The notes beneath the pieces are model-generated. The model ran no database searches. It was given only the letters and a program-made list of their open reading frames with translations, and was not told the origin of the DNA. A program made the position numbers and the translations under genes. 26,940 nt of DNA from Bodo saltans. Taxonomy: Eukaryota; Euglenozoa; Kinetoplastea; Eubodonida; Bodonidae. Where the stretch lies: contig CYKH01001668.1 of assembly GCA_001460835.1 (NCBI GenBank), forward strand, positions 26,953 to 53,892, in the 5' to 3' direction. Below are positions 1-8,258 of this stretch, one piece after another. How positions within the stretch are numbered: the first letter of the stretch is position 1; every line of letters begins with the position of its first letter.

Positions 1-1590
1 GGCCTCCACGTGATTATTTTTGACGAGGTCGACGCTATTCTCAGACCAAGGGGTGAAGGTGACGATAGTGCAGCGCGTGCCGTGTACGACGGCGTGACAA
101 CGCAAATGCTTGCCGCAATGGACGGCATTCAAACTCGCTCTAACTTGCTCATCATTGGGCTCACCAATCGACTGGATGCACTGGACAAAGCGTTGCTGCG
201 GCCAGGGCGATTTGAGGTTCAGATCAGAGTACCTCTGCCCGACGAGGAAGGACGACTTCAGATCTTCGCTGTGCATACAAAGACGTTGAAGGCGCATCGC
301 TATCTGTCACACCGGGTGGATTTCCGAAAGCTTGCAGCCGACACGAGCAGCTTCAGTGGCGCAGATATTTCGGGTGTGGTTCGATCTGCTATTTCATTCG
401 CTCTTGAACGCTTTCAGAATGAAACCATTACCGCAAAAGACGCCCCACACGAGGAAGACATGTCAGACAATTCGATTGCCACCGATCCAACCGAAGCAAT
501 CAAACCGTGTCTCTCCTCTGACGATAGCGAAGGAGAGGGTAGCACATGCGGATCTCTCCCCAAACGTCAACGTGGTGCTCCAACGTTCCTTGTGGAGGAG
601 CGTGATTTGGTGGAGGGCATTCGTGAAATTCTTGCGACCAAAGGGGCGGCATCGAACATGGCTCCTTACCTTCGTAATGGCGTGGTGCTCGCTGGCAACC
701 CCTCACACCGGAAGGTCCTGACCAGATTGGTTGAGTTAATGACCCTCCTTCGTCAATCGAACCTTCGCCAACTGACCGTTGGCCTGTACGGCCCTCCAGG
801 AAGTGGAACGACTGCCCTCGCAGCACTCGCGGCACGATTGACGCATGCTTCTTACACCCAACTGGTCACGATAAATAGCCTTGATGGGCTATCCGTGACG
901 GAAAAGATTCGTCGCTTATCGTATGCGTTTGAAACTGCAGCTCATGTTCCGAGCTCGTTTATCGTTCTAGACAAACTTGAAGACATTCTCGAAATGAACA
1001 TGGGGCGACGTCCACATGACCGTATGGCCACTGATCTTATTCAAATGATTCAACGAGACGATGTTGCAACTGGTCGAGCATCTGACAAGGAAGCGAAGCG
1101 GCTTGTCCTGGTGGTCACTTCGCGGAAGGACCTGGCTAGTCAATTTGGCCCCATTACCTTTGATGCGACGTTTTCCTTAGATGGACTTTCAACGCCTGCA
1201 ATGGAGCAGCTGCTGTGCGCCTACGGCATTGCAGGAAATCAAAGTGCGGCACGTAAAGTTGCTCAGCATTTGCCAGCGGGACTCGCACTCAAACGACTTG
1301 TGTTTCTCGTGGAGGCGTCATCAGTCGCACAGCTTCCCGCAGATGCTGCCGATGATGGTGAGCCTGCATCGCAACCAAACAATCGGCATTTCAAGTCAAC
1401 TCGACCGGTTGCAGGTGACGTTGCTGATACCCTTTTCTTCAACGATCTCACTACATCAAACGACTTGTGTGTGGATGGGGACAATGCGGAAAGTGATTCG
1501 CTTCGGCGACGTGAATTTCTATCGACTGTGAAAGACTTTGGTTACGGATCATCATCTTCTTCCAGTCGCAAGGTGAAGCTTGATCTCTAG
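1..1590 (+). CDS. NSF: NSF/Sec18-like AAA ATPase, 5'-truncated by the window edge
   Basis: This is the C-terminal 529 residues of an N-ethylmaleimide-sensitive factor, the cytosolic ATPase that disassembles SNARE complexes after membrane fusion. The frame is open from base 1, so the N domain and D1 Walker A lie outside the window. Visible D1 parts are Walker B (IIFDE, residues 5-9), sensor 1 TNR (55-57) and the RPGR arginine-finger segment (67-70). The NSF-type spacing and the FSGADISGVVRSA segment separate it from CDC48. An acidic, Ser-rich linker (about 140-200) precedes D2. D2 begins with a P-loop GPPGSGTT (264-271) in which the usual lysine is Thr270, and its Walker B is IVLDKLE (Asp324-Lys325). 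An acidic insert (about 447-505) splits the small helical domain from a Ser-rich tail. Family assignment is firm; activity of D2 is doubtful. Confidence 0.88.
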   Translation, partial: GLHVIIFDEVDAILRPRGEGDDSAARAVYDGVTTQMLAAMDGIQTRSNLLIIGLTNRLDALDKALLRPGRFEVQIRVPLPDEEGRLQIFAVHTKTLKAHRYLSHRVDFRKLAADTSSFSGADISGVVRSAISFALERFQNETITAKDAPHEEDMSDNSIATDPTEAIKPCLSSDDSEGEGSTCGSLPKRQRGAPTFLVEERDLVEGIREILATKGAASNMAPYLRNGVVLAGNPSHRKVLTRLVELMTLLRQSNLRQLTVGLYGPPGSGTTALAALAARLTHASYTQLVTINSLDGLSVTEKIRRLSYAFETAAHVPSSFIVLDKLEDILEMNMGRRPHDRMATDLIQMIQRDDVATGRASDKEAKRLVLVVTSRKDLASQFGPITFDATFSLDGLSTPAMEQLLCAYGIAGNQSAARKVAQHLPAGLALKRLVFLVEASSVAQLPADAADDGEPASQPNNRHFKSTRPVAGDVADTLFFNDLTTSNDLCVDGDNAESDSLRRREFLSTVKDFGYGSSSSSSRKVKLDL

Positions 1591-1643
1591 ACGGATTTCT
1601 CTGCAACAAAGAGTTCTACTTTTTTATTGGGTTCGTTTGGATA

Positions 1644-1673
1644 TTTTCCTCTTCTTTTTTTTTTTGGAATCAG
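1644..1673 (+). promoter_or_regulatory. Polypyrimidine tract and candidate SL acceptor for the cysteine-rich gene
   Basis: A 22-base almost pure pyrimidine run (1644-1665) is followed by AG at 1672-1673, and a further AG lies at 1682-1683. The first ATG after both is 1725. This is the arrangement expected for trans-splicing in kinetoplastids. The same tract would also direct polyadenylation of the upstream NSF mRNA. Confidence 0.6.
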
Positions 1674-1724
1674 CTCACTTCAGTTTTCGCCTTTGTTTGA
1701 TTGAAGACAGCTCACTCTCACGCA

Positions 1725-2876
1725 ATGACTCACGATTTTGCCAAGATCCAATACGTTCCCTCTCTTGCGACTCAACGAAAGATGGTCTTTGTGCCACCTT
1801 TCGAGGAGCAATTTGAGCAGCGGTACGCCGCCCCAACCTCTGCAAACCCTGCCAACACTGTCCCTGTTCCTGCAGAGCAAAATCCAGATCTGCAATCGTA
1901 CTTCTTTGGTGCCATGACACACTCCCTGACGTTGCGCCCCTACCGCCCTAACGTTGACTGCCTGTCCTGTTGCAAAGGCACGGACTACAAGTTTGATCTT
2001 GCTGCAGATGCGTTTGGACCAGCCTTCGCCGAGGGTGAGATCAGCGCTGGATGCTGCGCCAACGTCGTTACTGTGAAGTTGCCCAACACAACTCTTCGCG
2101 GAGAGATCAGCACTGCCTGCTGCTCCCTTCAACGCCGTGTCAACCTCGAGTGGCAAACTGGCGAGAACATGAGCTACCGTGGAATGCCCTGCATCACTTG
2201 CTGCGGACCGTGGCGCACTGGCTTCGTCGGCACTGCCCCAGGCGAAGAGGAGCAGCACAACATCCGGTACTGGACTGTCGGCGGGGGATACTTCACCTGC
2301 GATACGGCGCAGTGTTGCTTCCCGTGCACTCTGTGCATGTACAACTGTAAGAAAGGTTGCTGCGACTGCACCGATGAGTTTGGGTACACAACATGGCAGC
2401 CACCAACCTTGGAAGAGATGCGTGCGTCGCTGCTGGCGCGCTACTCGTTTGCCCTACGATCCTCCTTTGGGGAGATTGTGTTCGACAAGAAGGGTCCGTA
2501 TGATCTGGTTGGCCAAGCTGCAAGTGCGCACAAGTCGGACGTGAACGCTCTTGGCTCTGTCCGTGTCCGTCAGCGCAAAAATGCCTGCTGCAAGTTTGTC
2601 CTTTCCGACCCTTCTGACAGCACTGACATTTCTTCTGCAACCGGCTTCGATTTGACTTTCCGTGGGACCTTCAACCAGAACCAGTTGGACCCCAAAGACT
2701 TCAACCTTGCCTTGGGTTACCTGATTCTGAACACAAAGTTCTTCTTGGACGTTGTGGCGCCCGGCTCTGCTCCCCACATGGCAGCGATGAACACTCTGCC
2801 CGGCGCTTTCTTCCTCCTTCAGCGTGCGGACGTGCGTCCCAACCACGCCATTGTTTCTGGGAACAAGATGGTTTGA
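1725..2876 (+). CDS. Cysteine-rich conserved hypothetical protein, possibly scramblase/tubby-like
   Basis: A 383-residue protein that I do not recognise by name. It has about 21 cysteines, mostly as CC pairs, with nine packed into residues 192-215 (starting CDTAQCCFPCTLC). Two similar segments, GEISAGCC and GEISTACC, suggest a repeated strand-turn unit. No signal peptide is visible, and one hydrophobic stretch near the C-terminus (ALGYLILNTKFFLDVV) could be a buried helix. Paired cysteines among beta-like segments, ending in an LD-K-(x)n-G-(x)n-FFLD pattern, loosely resemble phospholipid scramblases, but this is only a hypothesis; PLAC8-type Cys-rich proteins are another. Codons are unusually C-ending compared with the neighbours, which suggests high expression. 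The start was taken as the first ATG after the splice acceptor; an in-frame TTG upstream was ignored. Confidence 0.75.
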   Translation: MTHDFAKIQYVPSLATQRKMVFVPPFEEQFEQRYAAPTSANPANTVPVPAEQNPDLQSYFFGAMTHSLTLRPYRPNVDCLSCCKGTDYKFDLAADAFGPAFAEGEISAGCCANVVTVKLPNTTLRGEISTACCSLQRRVNLEWQTGENMSYRGMPCITCCGPWRTGFVGTAPGEEEQHNIRYWTVGGGYFTCDTAQCCFPCTLCMYNCKKGCCDCTDEFGYTTWQPPTLEEMRASLLARYSFALRSSFGEIVFDKKGPYDLVGQAASAHKSDVNALGSVRVRQRKNACCKFVLSDPSDSTDISSATGFDLTFRGTFNQNQLDPKDFNLALGYLILNTKFFLDVVAPGSAPHMAAMNTLPGAFFLLQRADVRPNHAIVSGNKMV

Positions 2877-3566
2877 TGAACTCAATTGTCACCTGCTGCG
2901 TGAATTCACAGTCATGCCGCACATTGGACGCCATCTGTGGGGGGTTTTTTCTCTTCTCTCTTTTTTTTTGTTTATTGTGCTTCGCCGCTCGGTTTGCAAC
3001 CGGGTTTTACCGTTCGTCTTCGCGGGGCCACCTCGTACAAAGTGAGCCGCGGCGCCGGTCTTCCCCTTCAGCTATTTGTTTTCCCTCCACGCTTTGGTGC
3101 GGAGATGTTGTTTGCACAACAACTTTTTTTTATCGCCCCTTTCAAGCGTGAGCAAGCGATGCATCGCACATGGTTGAGTGATTGTGACCTAGAATGGAAT
3201 GTTTGAAATGTTCTATTCATTGAAAAACTCCATCAGATTGCAAAAATATCTCCGTTTCCCACAGGTTTTGCAATCTGGACGCTGTCTATTCGTCAAATGA
3301 TGAATTGTGAAAAAAGAAAAATACACATAGCGATGCTCCACAGGGCTGTGATCGCCTGACCTCAGGTGCAATCGATCACTTCGCATTACCAGCGAAACAA
3401 ACCACATCGCTTGCAACAAATGCAATCAGCAATCAAGAAACCAATAAGTAACTGTGTGTGAGCAGCAAAAAAAGAAATCAATTGGTTTTCAGGGGAAAAA
3501 AAAAGAAAGGAAGAAAGGTCATCGTCAAACGTTCAATTTATCCCAAAGACATTTCAAAGGTGTTTT

Positions 3567-3590
3567 CGCATTCATCATCGCATTCATCAC
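3567..3590. repeat. Tandem 12-bp repeat, two units
   Basis: Two adjacent copies of CGCATTCATCAT, the second ending in C instead of T, lie in the long spacer about 160 bases before the next start codon. No function is evident. Confidence 0.7.
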
Positions 3591-3630
3591 AGCCCCTCAA
3601 TTGGTGTGATCCGTTTTAGATAACGCTATT

Positions 3631-3676
3631 CCTCTGTCGTGTTTTTGGGTTTTTTTTGCGTTGGCTTCAATTTTAG
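3631..3676 (+). promoter_or_regulatory. Polypyrimidine tract and candidate SL acceptor for the 851-residue protein gene
   Basis: A T-rich tract (3631-3657) is followed by TTTTAG with AG at 3675-3676; a second AG is at 3684-3685. An ATG at 3678 lies between them and opens a 19-codon upstream frame, so the choice of acceptor decides whether the leader carries it. Confidence 0.5.
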
Positions 3677-3677
3677 C

Positions 3678-3737
3678 ATGTACAGTGAACATCATTGGGT
3701 TGTTAGTTGGTGTCCTTACGAAGAAAAGATTCTATAA
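3678..3737 (+). other. Candidate upstream ORF of 19 codons in the leader of the 851-residue protein gene
   Basis: An ATG at 3678 reads 19 codons to a TAA at 3735-3737 and is out of frame with the main start at 3748. It would be translated only if the mRNA begins at the AG at 3675-3676 or upstream of it. Whether it is real depends on mapping the spliced-leader site. Confidence 0.3.
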
Positions 3738-3747
3738 ATAACGAAAT

Positions 3748-6303
3748 ATGTCTACTGCTCCTCGAACTTTGCGGTTCCTGAACAAACATCTCCTCCACCA
3801 GCGATCTTTCCTTAACTTCGATACGCCAGTCGCCCTCGTCAATTTGCGCAACGCAGTCGCTCGTTCTTTCAAGTTCATGAGCGCTTCGGACGTTGCGATG
3901 TCGATCGCCGCGCTGGGTGTCGTTGGATTTGGGGATGCAGTCACCAACCCAGTTGCATTTCTAGCGCCTCACATCGTGCAGAACGTTGCTGAAATGTCTC
4001 CACAGGGTATTGTGGATTCACTTGTTGCTCTCATTGCGATTTGCCAACAATCCACTGGTGACTGCTTGGTGGAAATGCTCGTTTCGCACATGATCAAGTC
4101 GTTCTTGCGGAAACGTCGGTATGGACTTCAAAGCGCGTTCATCTACATATCACTACTACAAGTGATCGTAGCAGAGGTTGAGAAACGGCCAGAGACAAGT
4201 TGCTGGAGAGTATTTGCAATCGCCATCCTGAGGAGCTTGGACGGTTTTGCGGAAAGCGTTGAATGGCCTCACCTCACAACATTCAACAGAGGGCTGGATG
4301 CGGCATCAACTTTGATTGAAATGCTCCCGAAACTTTGGAAGCTAGAGCTTTGTATGCGCCGAGAGCTGGTCGCAACAACGACGTCGTCATCGTTGACAGC
4401 AGTTAGACAAGAACATGCACTTCCCATGTGGATCGGAGGCGATGACATTGACTACATTGGGCTTCCCAATCGAGCGATTCCACGAATTCTCTCCAAGATC
4501 ATCATCGATTCACTTCCTCATTTGAATGCGTCTCAACTAGGCCAATTGTGTGCCATGCCGCACCCGTGCACGTGGATCGACGCCTCTCACTTATCAACGT
4601 TTGCTCATTCTCTTCTAGCATCAATCGCAACACACAACGCCAGCAATTCTGGGCCCGCGTCGTTTACCGCTCTTTGCCACTTAGCATCAACTGTCATACT
4701 TCATGCAAAATGCATCTGTGTTACGCCGGACGAAACAGTGAAGAAAGATGTGTGTTTGTTATGTACCCTCAGCCTCGCGGTTTCACATCAGCCTGTCATC
4801 GGCTCAAGTGGCGCAATAACGTTGATCGAGACACTTGCTGCATTAGGGAGTGCCTCAATGGCCAATGCAGTTGTCAATGCGACCAATAGTTTGAAAAGCA
4901 CGTCAGAGCAGTGTGTGGATAATGTTGCTGTCTTAGGGCTTATGCGACACTTGCACAAACTTTATATTCCTTCCGCCACATTCCTCTCCCCGGCGATGCT
5001 CCAAACTCTCACAAGATCTTCGTTGTGGACCTATGATAGTTTTCTGCTTGGCAGGCGTACGCAAGCTCCGCAATGGTTGAAAACATCATGGGGGCAGTCA
5101 TCGTGTATTGGAACCACTACGTCGGATTTGCTTATGCTCGTCTTCTCGATTCTTACACCGTTGCAGGCACCGGCTCATCAGTGCATCAGTGATGCGAATG
5201 GAAGCCTCGCGCTATCTCTACTTCGATGGGCTCTCCAGCAGTGGCAATTGCGGCCCCGGCTGCGACTCTCGATGCATGGTGGTGAAGTCACCGTCACAGT
5301 GATGCACAAATTGCTGTCGATTGCGCAGCCGTTGGTTCACCTTCTAGACGCCCAAGGTGACACAGTATTCGCATCGGAAGCACTTGCCGCAGTGAAAAGA
5401 ATTGTGATAAACATATTTGAAGTGACCCTGTGGAAGGAAGAAGCTTCGAGTGGCACAGAAGGAAGAAAACGGGTGTTAGGCCTTCTATTATGTGCGTTAC
5501 CACTGGCGCCCCACCGTTGCCGCCTTACACAATGTGTCACCTGTCAAGATGGCGACGTGTCCAGTCATGACATATTTGGTCATTGGTTCGTTATAATGAC
5601 TACTGTCATCCCATCATTGACGTTCAATGCTGCCAGTCCTGGAGATGTGAAGACGATTTCGTGGTTGGTGTCGGCGATTCTCGAACGACACGAGCGCAGC
5701 AACGACACTTCAAGCAGGCCAGTGCATTCGTGTGCTGCTAGTCAACTCTTTTGTGGCATCCTAGCGTCCCAAAGCAGCGTTGTGCACATTATCGACGACG
5801 TTTTGAATTCCATGACAGTTGAAGAAGCGCTTTTCGTGGCTCAGCAGTTTCTCAGGGTTGGTGGATGTGCGTCTCTGCCACTTCTTCAGCGCTTCACGCT
5901 ATTCTTTATTGTACACGTCTTGTCTGCTTCTGATGAACAACTGTTACCTCGTGCAAGCTGGGAACACCACCACGACGGCAGGCTTTCTGCGATGTGGGCG
6001 GACTACTCTTCATCGGTGGAATCCAGCATCAGTCTCCTAGCTCCGTCGAGTTTTGCGTTGTGCATGAGCAACAGCAGCAACAACAGAAACTACTTCATGA
6101 CCACGGAGCAAGTGGTGAAGTGCTCGGAGGTGATCATACAATGGGCTCAGCTCTTCAAACACGAGGAACACGGCTCCAATGATTCAAGCAATCGTATCAA
6201 TGCTTTCTTCCGCTCCCCAGCGTGGCAATCACTTGTTGAGAAGCTTCTGTCGTATCCAGAGGCTTCAAGACATTTTGAAGGCTTCCAACAACCTCATCTG
6301 TGA
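3748..6303 (+). CDS. Large alpha-helical protein, probably mitochondrial, function unknown
   Basis: An 851-residue protein with no family I can name. The N-terminus (about 25 residues: Arg, Lys, His, Ser and Leu, no acidic residue until after FLNF) looks like a mitochondrial import sequence. The body is almost entirely predicted helical, with repeated Leu/Ala-rich segments of roughly 35-45 residues (for example around residues 30-120). This recalls the helical-repeat organellar RNA-binding proteins common in kinetoplastid mitochondria. I do not see a C-terminal RAP domain or canonical PPR units, so that role is only an inference. A Ser/Asn-rich stretch occurs near residue 775. The start is the first in-frame ATG after the spacer tract and has A at -3. 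Confidence 0.75.
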   Translation: MSTAPRTLRFLNKHLLHQRSFLNFDTPVALVNLRNAVARSFKFMSASDVAMSIAALGVVGFGDAVTNPVAFLAPHIVQNVAEMSPQGIVDSLVALIAICQQSTGDCLVEMLVSHMIKSFLRKRRYGLQSAFIYISLLQVIVAEVEKRPETSCWRVFAIAILRSLDGFAESVEWPHLTTFNRGLDAASTLIEMLPKLWKLELCMRRELVATTTSSSLTAVRQEHALPMWIGGDDIDYIGLPNRAIPRILSKIIIDSLPHLNASQLGQLCAMPHPCTWIDASHLSTFAHSLLASIATHNASNSGPASFTALCHLASTVILHAKCICVTPDETVKKDVCLLCTLSLAVSHQPVIGSSGAITLIETLAALGSASMANAVVNATNSLKSTSEQCVDNVAVLGLMRHLHKLYIPSATFLSPAMLQTLTRSSLWTYDSFLLGRRTQAPQWLKTSWGQSSCIGTTTSDLLMLVFSILTPLQAPAHQCISDANGSLALSLLRWALQQWQLRPRLRLSMHGGEVTVTVMHKLLSIAQPLVHLLDAQGDTVFASEALAAVKRIVINIFEVTLWKEEASSGTEGRKRVLGLLLCALPLAPHRCRLTQCVTCQDGDVSSHDIFGHWFVIMTTVIPSLTFNAASPGDVKTISWLVSAILERHERSNDTSSRPVHSCAASQLFCGILASQSSVVHIIDDVLNSMTVEEALFVAQQFLRVGGCASLPLLQRFTLFFIVHVLSASDEQLLPRASWEHHHDGRLSAMWADYSSSVESSISLLAPSSFALCMSNSSNNRNYFMTTEQVVKCSEVIIQWAQLFKHEEHGSNDSSNRINAFFRSPAWQSLVEKLLSYPEASRHFEGFQQPHL

Positions 6304-6485
6304 GTGAGTAATCATACACACATCAATGTGGTGGTGCAATGACCCGCAACACCAATGGAAACACAGCCTCAGCGGTGCTAATTTGCGCCTCAACTCTAAC
6401 ATCCAGTTGGACTTCATCTTTAACTTCTTCAAATTAAGAAAAATGTTTGTCAATGAGCTGAATTATCGTCGCTGCATCATCAAAC

Positions 6486-6522
6486 CTCTTCTCACTATTT
6501 TCTGATTCTGCTTTCTTGCAAG
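6486..6522 (+). promoter_or_regulatory. Polypyrimidine tract and SL acceptor for NFS1
   Basis: A pyrimidine-rich stretch ends in CTTTCTTGCAAG, giving AG at 6521-6522. No ATG lies between it and the in-frame ATG at 6544. This gives a short leader and supports that start over the upstream in-frame GTG. Confidence 0.6.
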
Positions 6523-6543
6523 TATTCTGTGATTAATCCATTC

Positions 6544-7827
6544 ATGCTTCGCCTCACTCGTGGTCGATTGGCAGCCATGTCCTGCGTGCAGGCCGCATTC
6601 GCTGCGTTGCCAAAAGCAACAACGAGGCCTGTCTACATGGACTTCCAGGCCACCACGCCGATGGATCCTCGCGTGCTCGACGCCATGATGCCGTTCATGA
6701 CTGAAAAGTATGGCAACGCCCACAGCCGCACCCATCGCTACGGCTGGGTAACTGAGGAGGCTGTTGAAAAGGCTCGTGCCCAAGTCGCATCGGTTATCGG
6801 AGCATCGCCGAAAGAAATTTTCTTCACATCAGGTGCCACGGAGTCTAACAACATTGCCATTAAGGGTGTTGCTATGTACAACAAAGACAAGAAGAACCAC
6901 GTGGTGACGCTGCAAACGGAGCATAAGTGTGTCCTGGACTCGTGCAGGGCACTGGAAATGCAAGGCTTCGAAGTGACATACCTCCCAGTGCAAAAGAACG
7001 GGTTGGTGGACCTCGCTCAGTTGGAGGCTGCGATCAAGCCGACCACGTCTATTGTATCGATCATGTACGTGCACAATGAGATTGGTGTGATCCAGCCGGT
7101 TGCAGACATCGCAAAGTTGTGCAAGCAGAAGAAGGTGTACTTCCACACCGACGGTGCACAAGCTGTCGGAAAGATTCCCATTAACGTGGAGCGCGACCAG
7201 ATTGACCTCATGAGCATCAGCGGTCATAAAATTTATGGACCTAAGGGTATCGGTGCAATCTACATGCGCCGTCGCCCTCGTGTCCGTGTACGCTCTCCCG
7301 TGAGCGGCGGTGGTCAGGAGCGTGGCATCCGAAGTGGTACGTTAGCAGTCCCCTCCATTGTTGGCCTTGGTGCAGCTTGCGACATTGCGTCTAACGAAAT
7401 GGCACGCGATCATGCGCACGTCACGAAACTGAACAAGCGCATGCTGGACGGCCTGAATAGCCAACTCAGCCACATTGTCGTGAACGGCGACGCTGTTCAA
7501 CGCTATCCTGGCAATTTGAACATCAGCTTCTCTTGCGTTGAAGGCGAGAGCCTTCTGATGGGAATGGAAGATGTTGCCGTGTCCAGTGGAAGCGCCTGCA
7601 CCAGTGCTTCGTTGGAGCCTTCGTACGTCCTACGTGCCCTCGGCATTGATGCTGAGAACGCCCATACGTCTATCCGTTTTGGCTTCGGCCGCTTCTCAAC
7701 TGAGAAGGAGATCGACTACACTGTGAGTGAATGTGTTCGCAACGTCAACCGGCTGCGCGAGATGTCTCCGCTTTGGGATTTGATGCTGGAGGGCAAGGAC
7801 GCGAATACCTCTGTGGACTGGCGGTAA
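6544..7827 (+). CDS. NFS1: Mitochondrial cysteine desulfurase NFS1/IscS
   Basis: A 427-residue group I cysteine desulfurase. It removes sulfur from L-cysteine as an enzyme-bound persulfide and passes it to the ISCU scaffold for Fe-S cluster assembly, and also to tRNA thiolation. A basic import sequence ([11 protein letters not shown]) precedes the enzyme, which begins at [14 protein letters not shown]. The PLP-site segments are [28 protein letters not shown] and [12 protein letters not shown], with the Schiff-base Lys229. The mobile loop SSGSACTSA carries the catalytic Cys352, and RSGT and IRFGFGRF are in place. The tail [10 protein letters not shown] matches the mitochondrial form. Length and all key residues are normal. 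Codon use is C-biased, in line with good expression. Neighbours are unrelated. Confidence 0.97.
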   Translation: MLRLTRGRLAAMSCVQAAFAALPKATTRPVYMDFQATTPMDPRVLDAMMPFMTEKYGNAHSRTHRYGWVTEEAVEKARAQVASVIGASPKEIFFTSGATESNNIAIKGVAMYNKDKKNHVVTLQTEHKCVLDSCRALEMQGFEVTYLPVQKNGLVDLAQLEAAIKPTTSIVSIMYVHNEIGVIQPVADIAKLCKQKKVYFHTDGAQAVGKIPINVERDQIDLMSISGHKIYGPKGIGAIYMRRRPRVRVRSPVSGGGQERGIRSGTLAVPSIVGLGAACDIASNEMARDHAHVTKLNKRMLDGLNSQLSHIVVNGDAVQRYPGNLNISFSCVEGESLLMGMEDVAVSSGSACTSASLEPSYVLRALGIDAENAHTSIRFGFGRFSTEKEIDYTVSECVRNVNRLREMSPLWDLMLEGKDANTSVDWR

Positions 7828-8258
7828 AGTGCTACACGAGCTATCCAGGAGCGTGATGTTTGTGTATTGAAGAGTGTTTTTCGATGTGATTGAATATCAT
7901 TCGTTAGCGTCAATCACGCCGCCCGCCACCTGTTAGCTTACCACCAACCTCACACTCATCATCAACATTATTACCCCAACCATATTTCCACGCGCAAGGG
8001 GCGCACAGCTTCATTTGCGAAAACAAAGTGGACGAAACGTGCAACCAAGAGATTAATTGCGAACTATTTTTACACACAATGTCAGCCGCTTCATTTTCGT
8101 GTTGTTTTATGAATGCGAGCTAGAGACGACACGTGAGCTGCATGATTTAATGAGATAGTAAGTAGCAGTTGCCGAAATTTGGCGTGCTTACACGTGTCAC
8201 GCCGCTGCATTTGTGACTTTCCTTGGCCTCTTTTATTCATAACCTCATTCATAGAAAA
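7828..8258. other. Intergenic spacer (431 bp), no gene seen
   Basis: AT-rich spacer between NFS1 and the NVL-like gene. The only strong pyrimidine tract is at its end (8217-8237). A C-rich, purine-poor stretch around 7917-7985 is compositionally distinct but not coding. No tRNA-like or repeat structure was recognised. Confidence 0.6.
8217..8254 (+). promoter_or_regulatory. Polypyrimidine tract and candidate SL acceptor for the NVL-like gene
   Basis: A pyrimidine-rich run (8217-8237) is followed by the first AG at 8253-8254, only four bases before the ATG at 8259. If used, the 5' UTR would be almost entirely the spliced leader. The alternative AGs near 8160-8170 lack a strong tract. Confidence 0.45.

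Larger units (their letters stand above)
2877..3747. other. Long intergenic spacer (871 bp) with several poly-pyrimidine tracts
   Basis: No convincing gene is seen on either strand. The region holds T-rich tracts near 2942-2974 and 3122-3131 and another at 3631-3657 that precedes the next gene. It also contains purine runs near 3307-3320 and 3494-3519 and a short tandem repeat at 3567-3590. Short open frames here run across low-complexity T tracts and encode nothing recognisable. It probably contains the 3' UTR of the cysteine-rich gene and the 5' leader of the next; a non-coding RNA cannot be excluded. Confidence 0.6.

Noticed and set aside
500-835. 111-residue open frame on the minus strand inside NSF
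   Set aside because: It lies opposite the conserved NSF D1-D2 linker and P-loop, has no recognisable domain, and would run against the direction of every other gene.
1680-2258. 192-residue minus-strand frame overlapping the cysteine-rich gene
   Set aside because: It is antisense to a gene with strong codon bias, which commonly creates such shadow frames.
2298-2369. Cysteine cluster as a classical zinc finger
   Set aside because: Spacing of the nine cysteines (192-215) fits no standard finger and histidines are absent; paired cysteines suit palmitoylation or disulfides at least as well.
2937-3206. Overlapping small + strand frames in the spacer after the cysteine-rich gene
   Set aside because: Their proteins are Phe/Leu/Ser-rich because they read through T-rich splice tracts; no conserved motif and no good start context.
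3213-3425. 70-residue minus-strand frame in the long spacer
   Set aside because: No domain, opposite strand to the transcription unit and low-complexity content; it probably occurs by chance.
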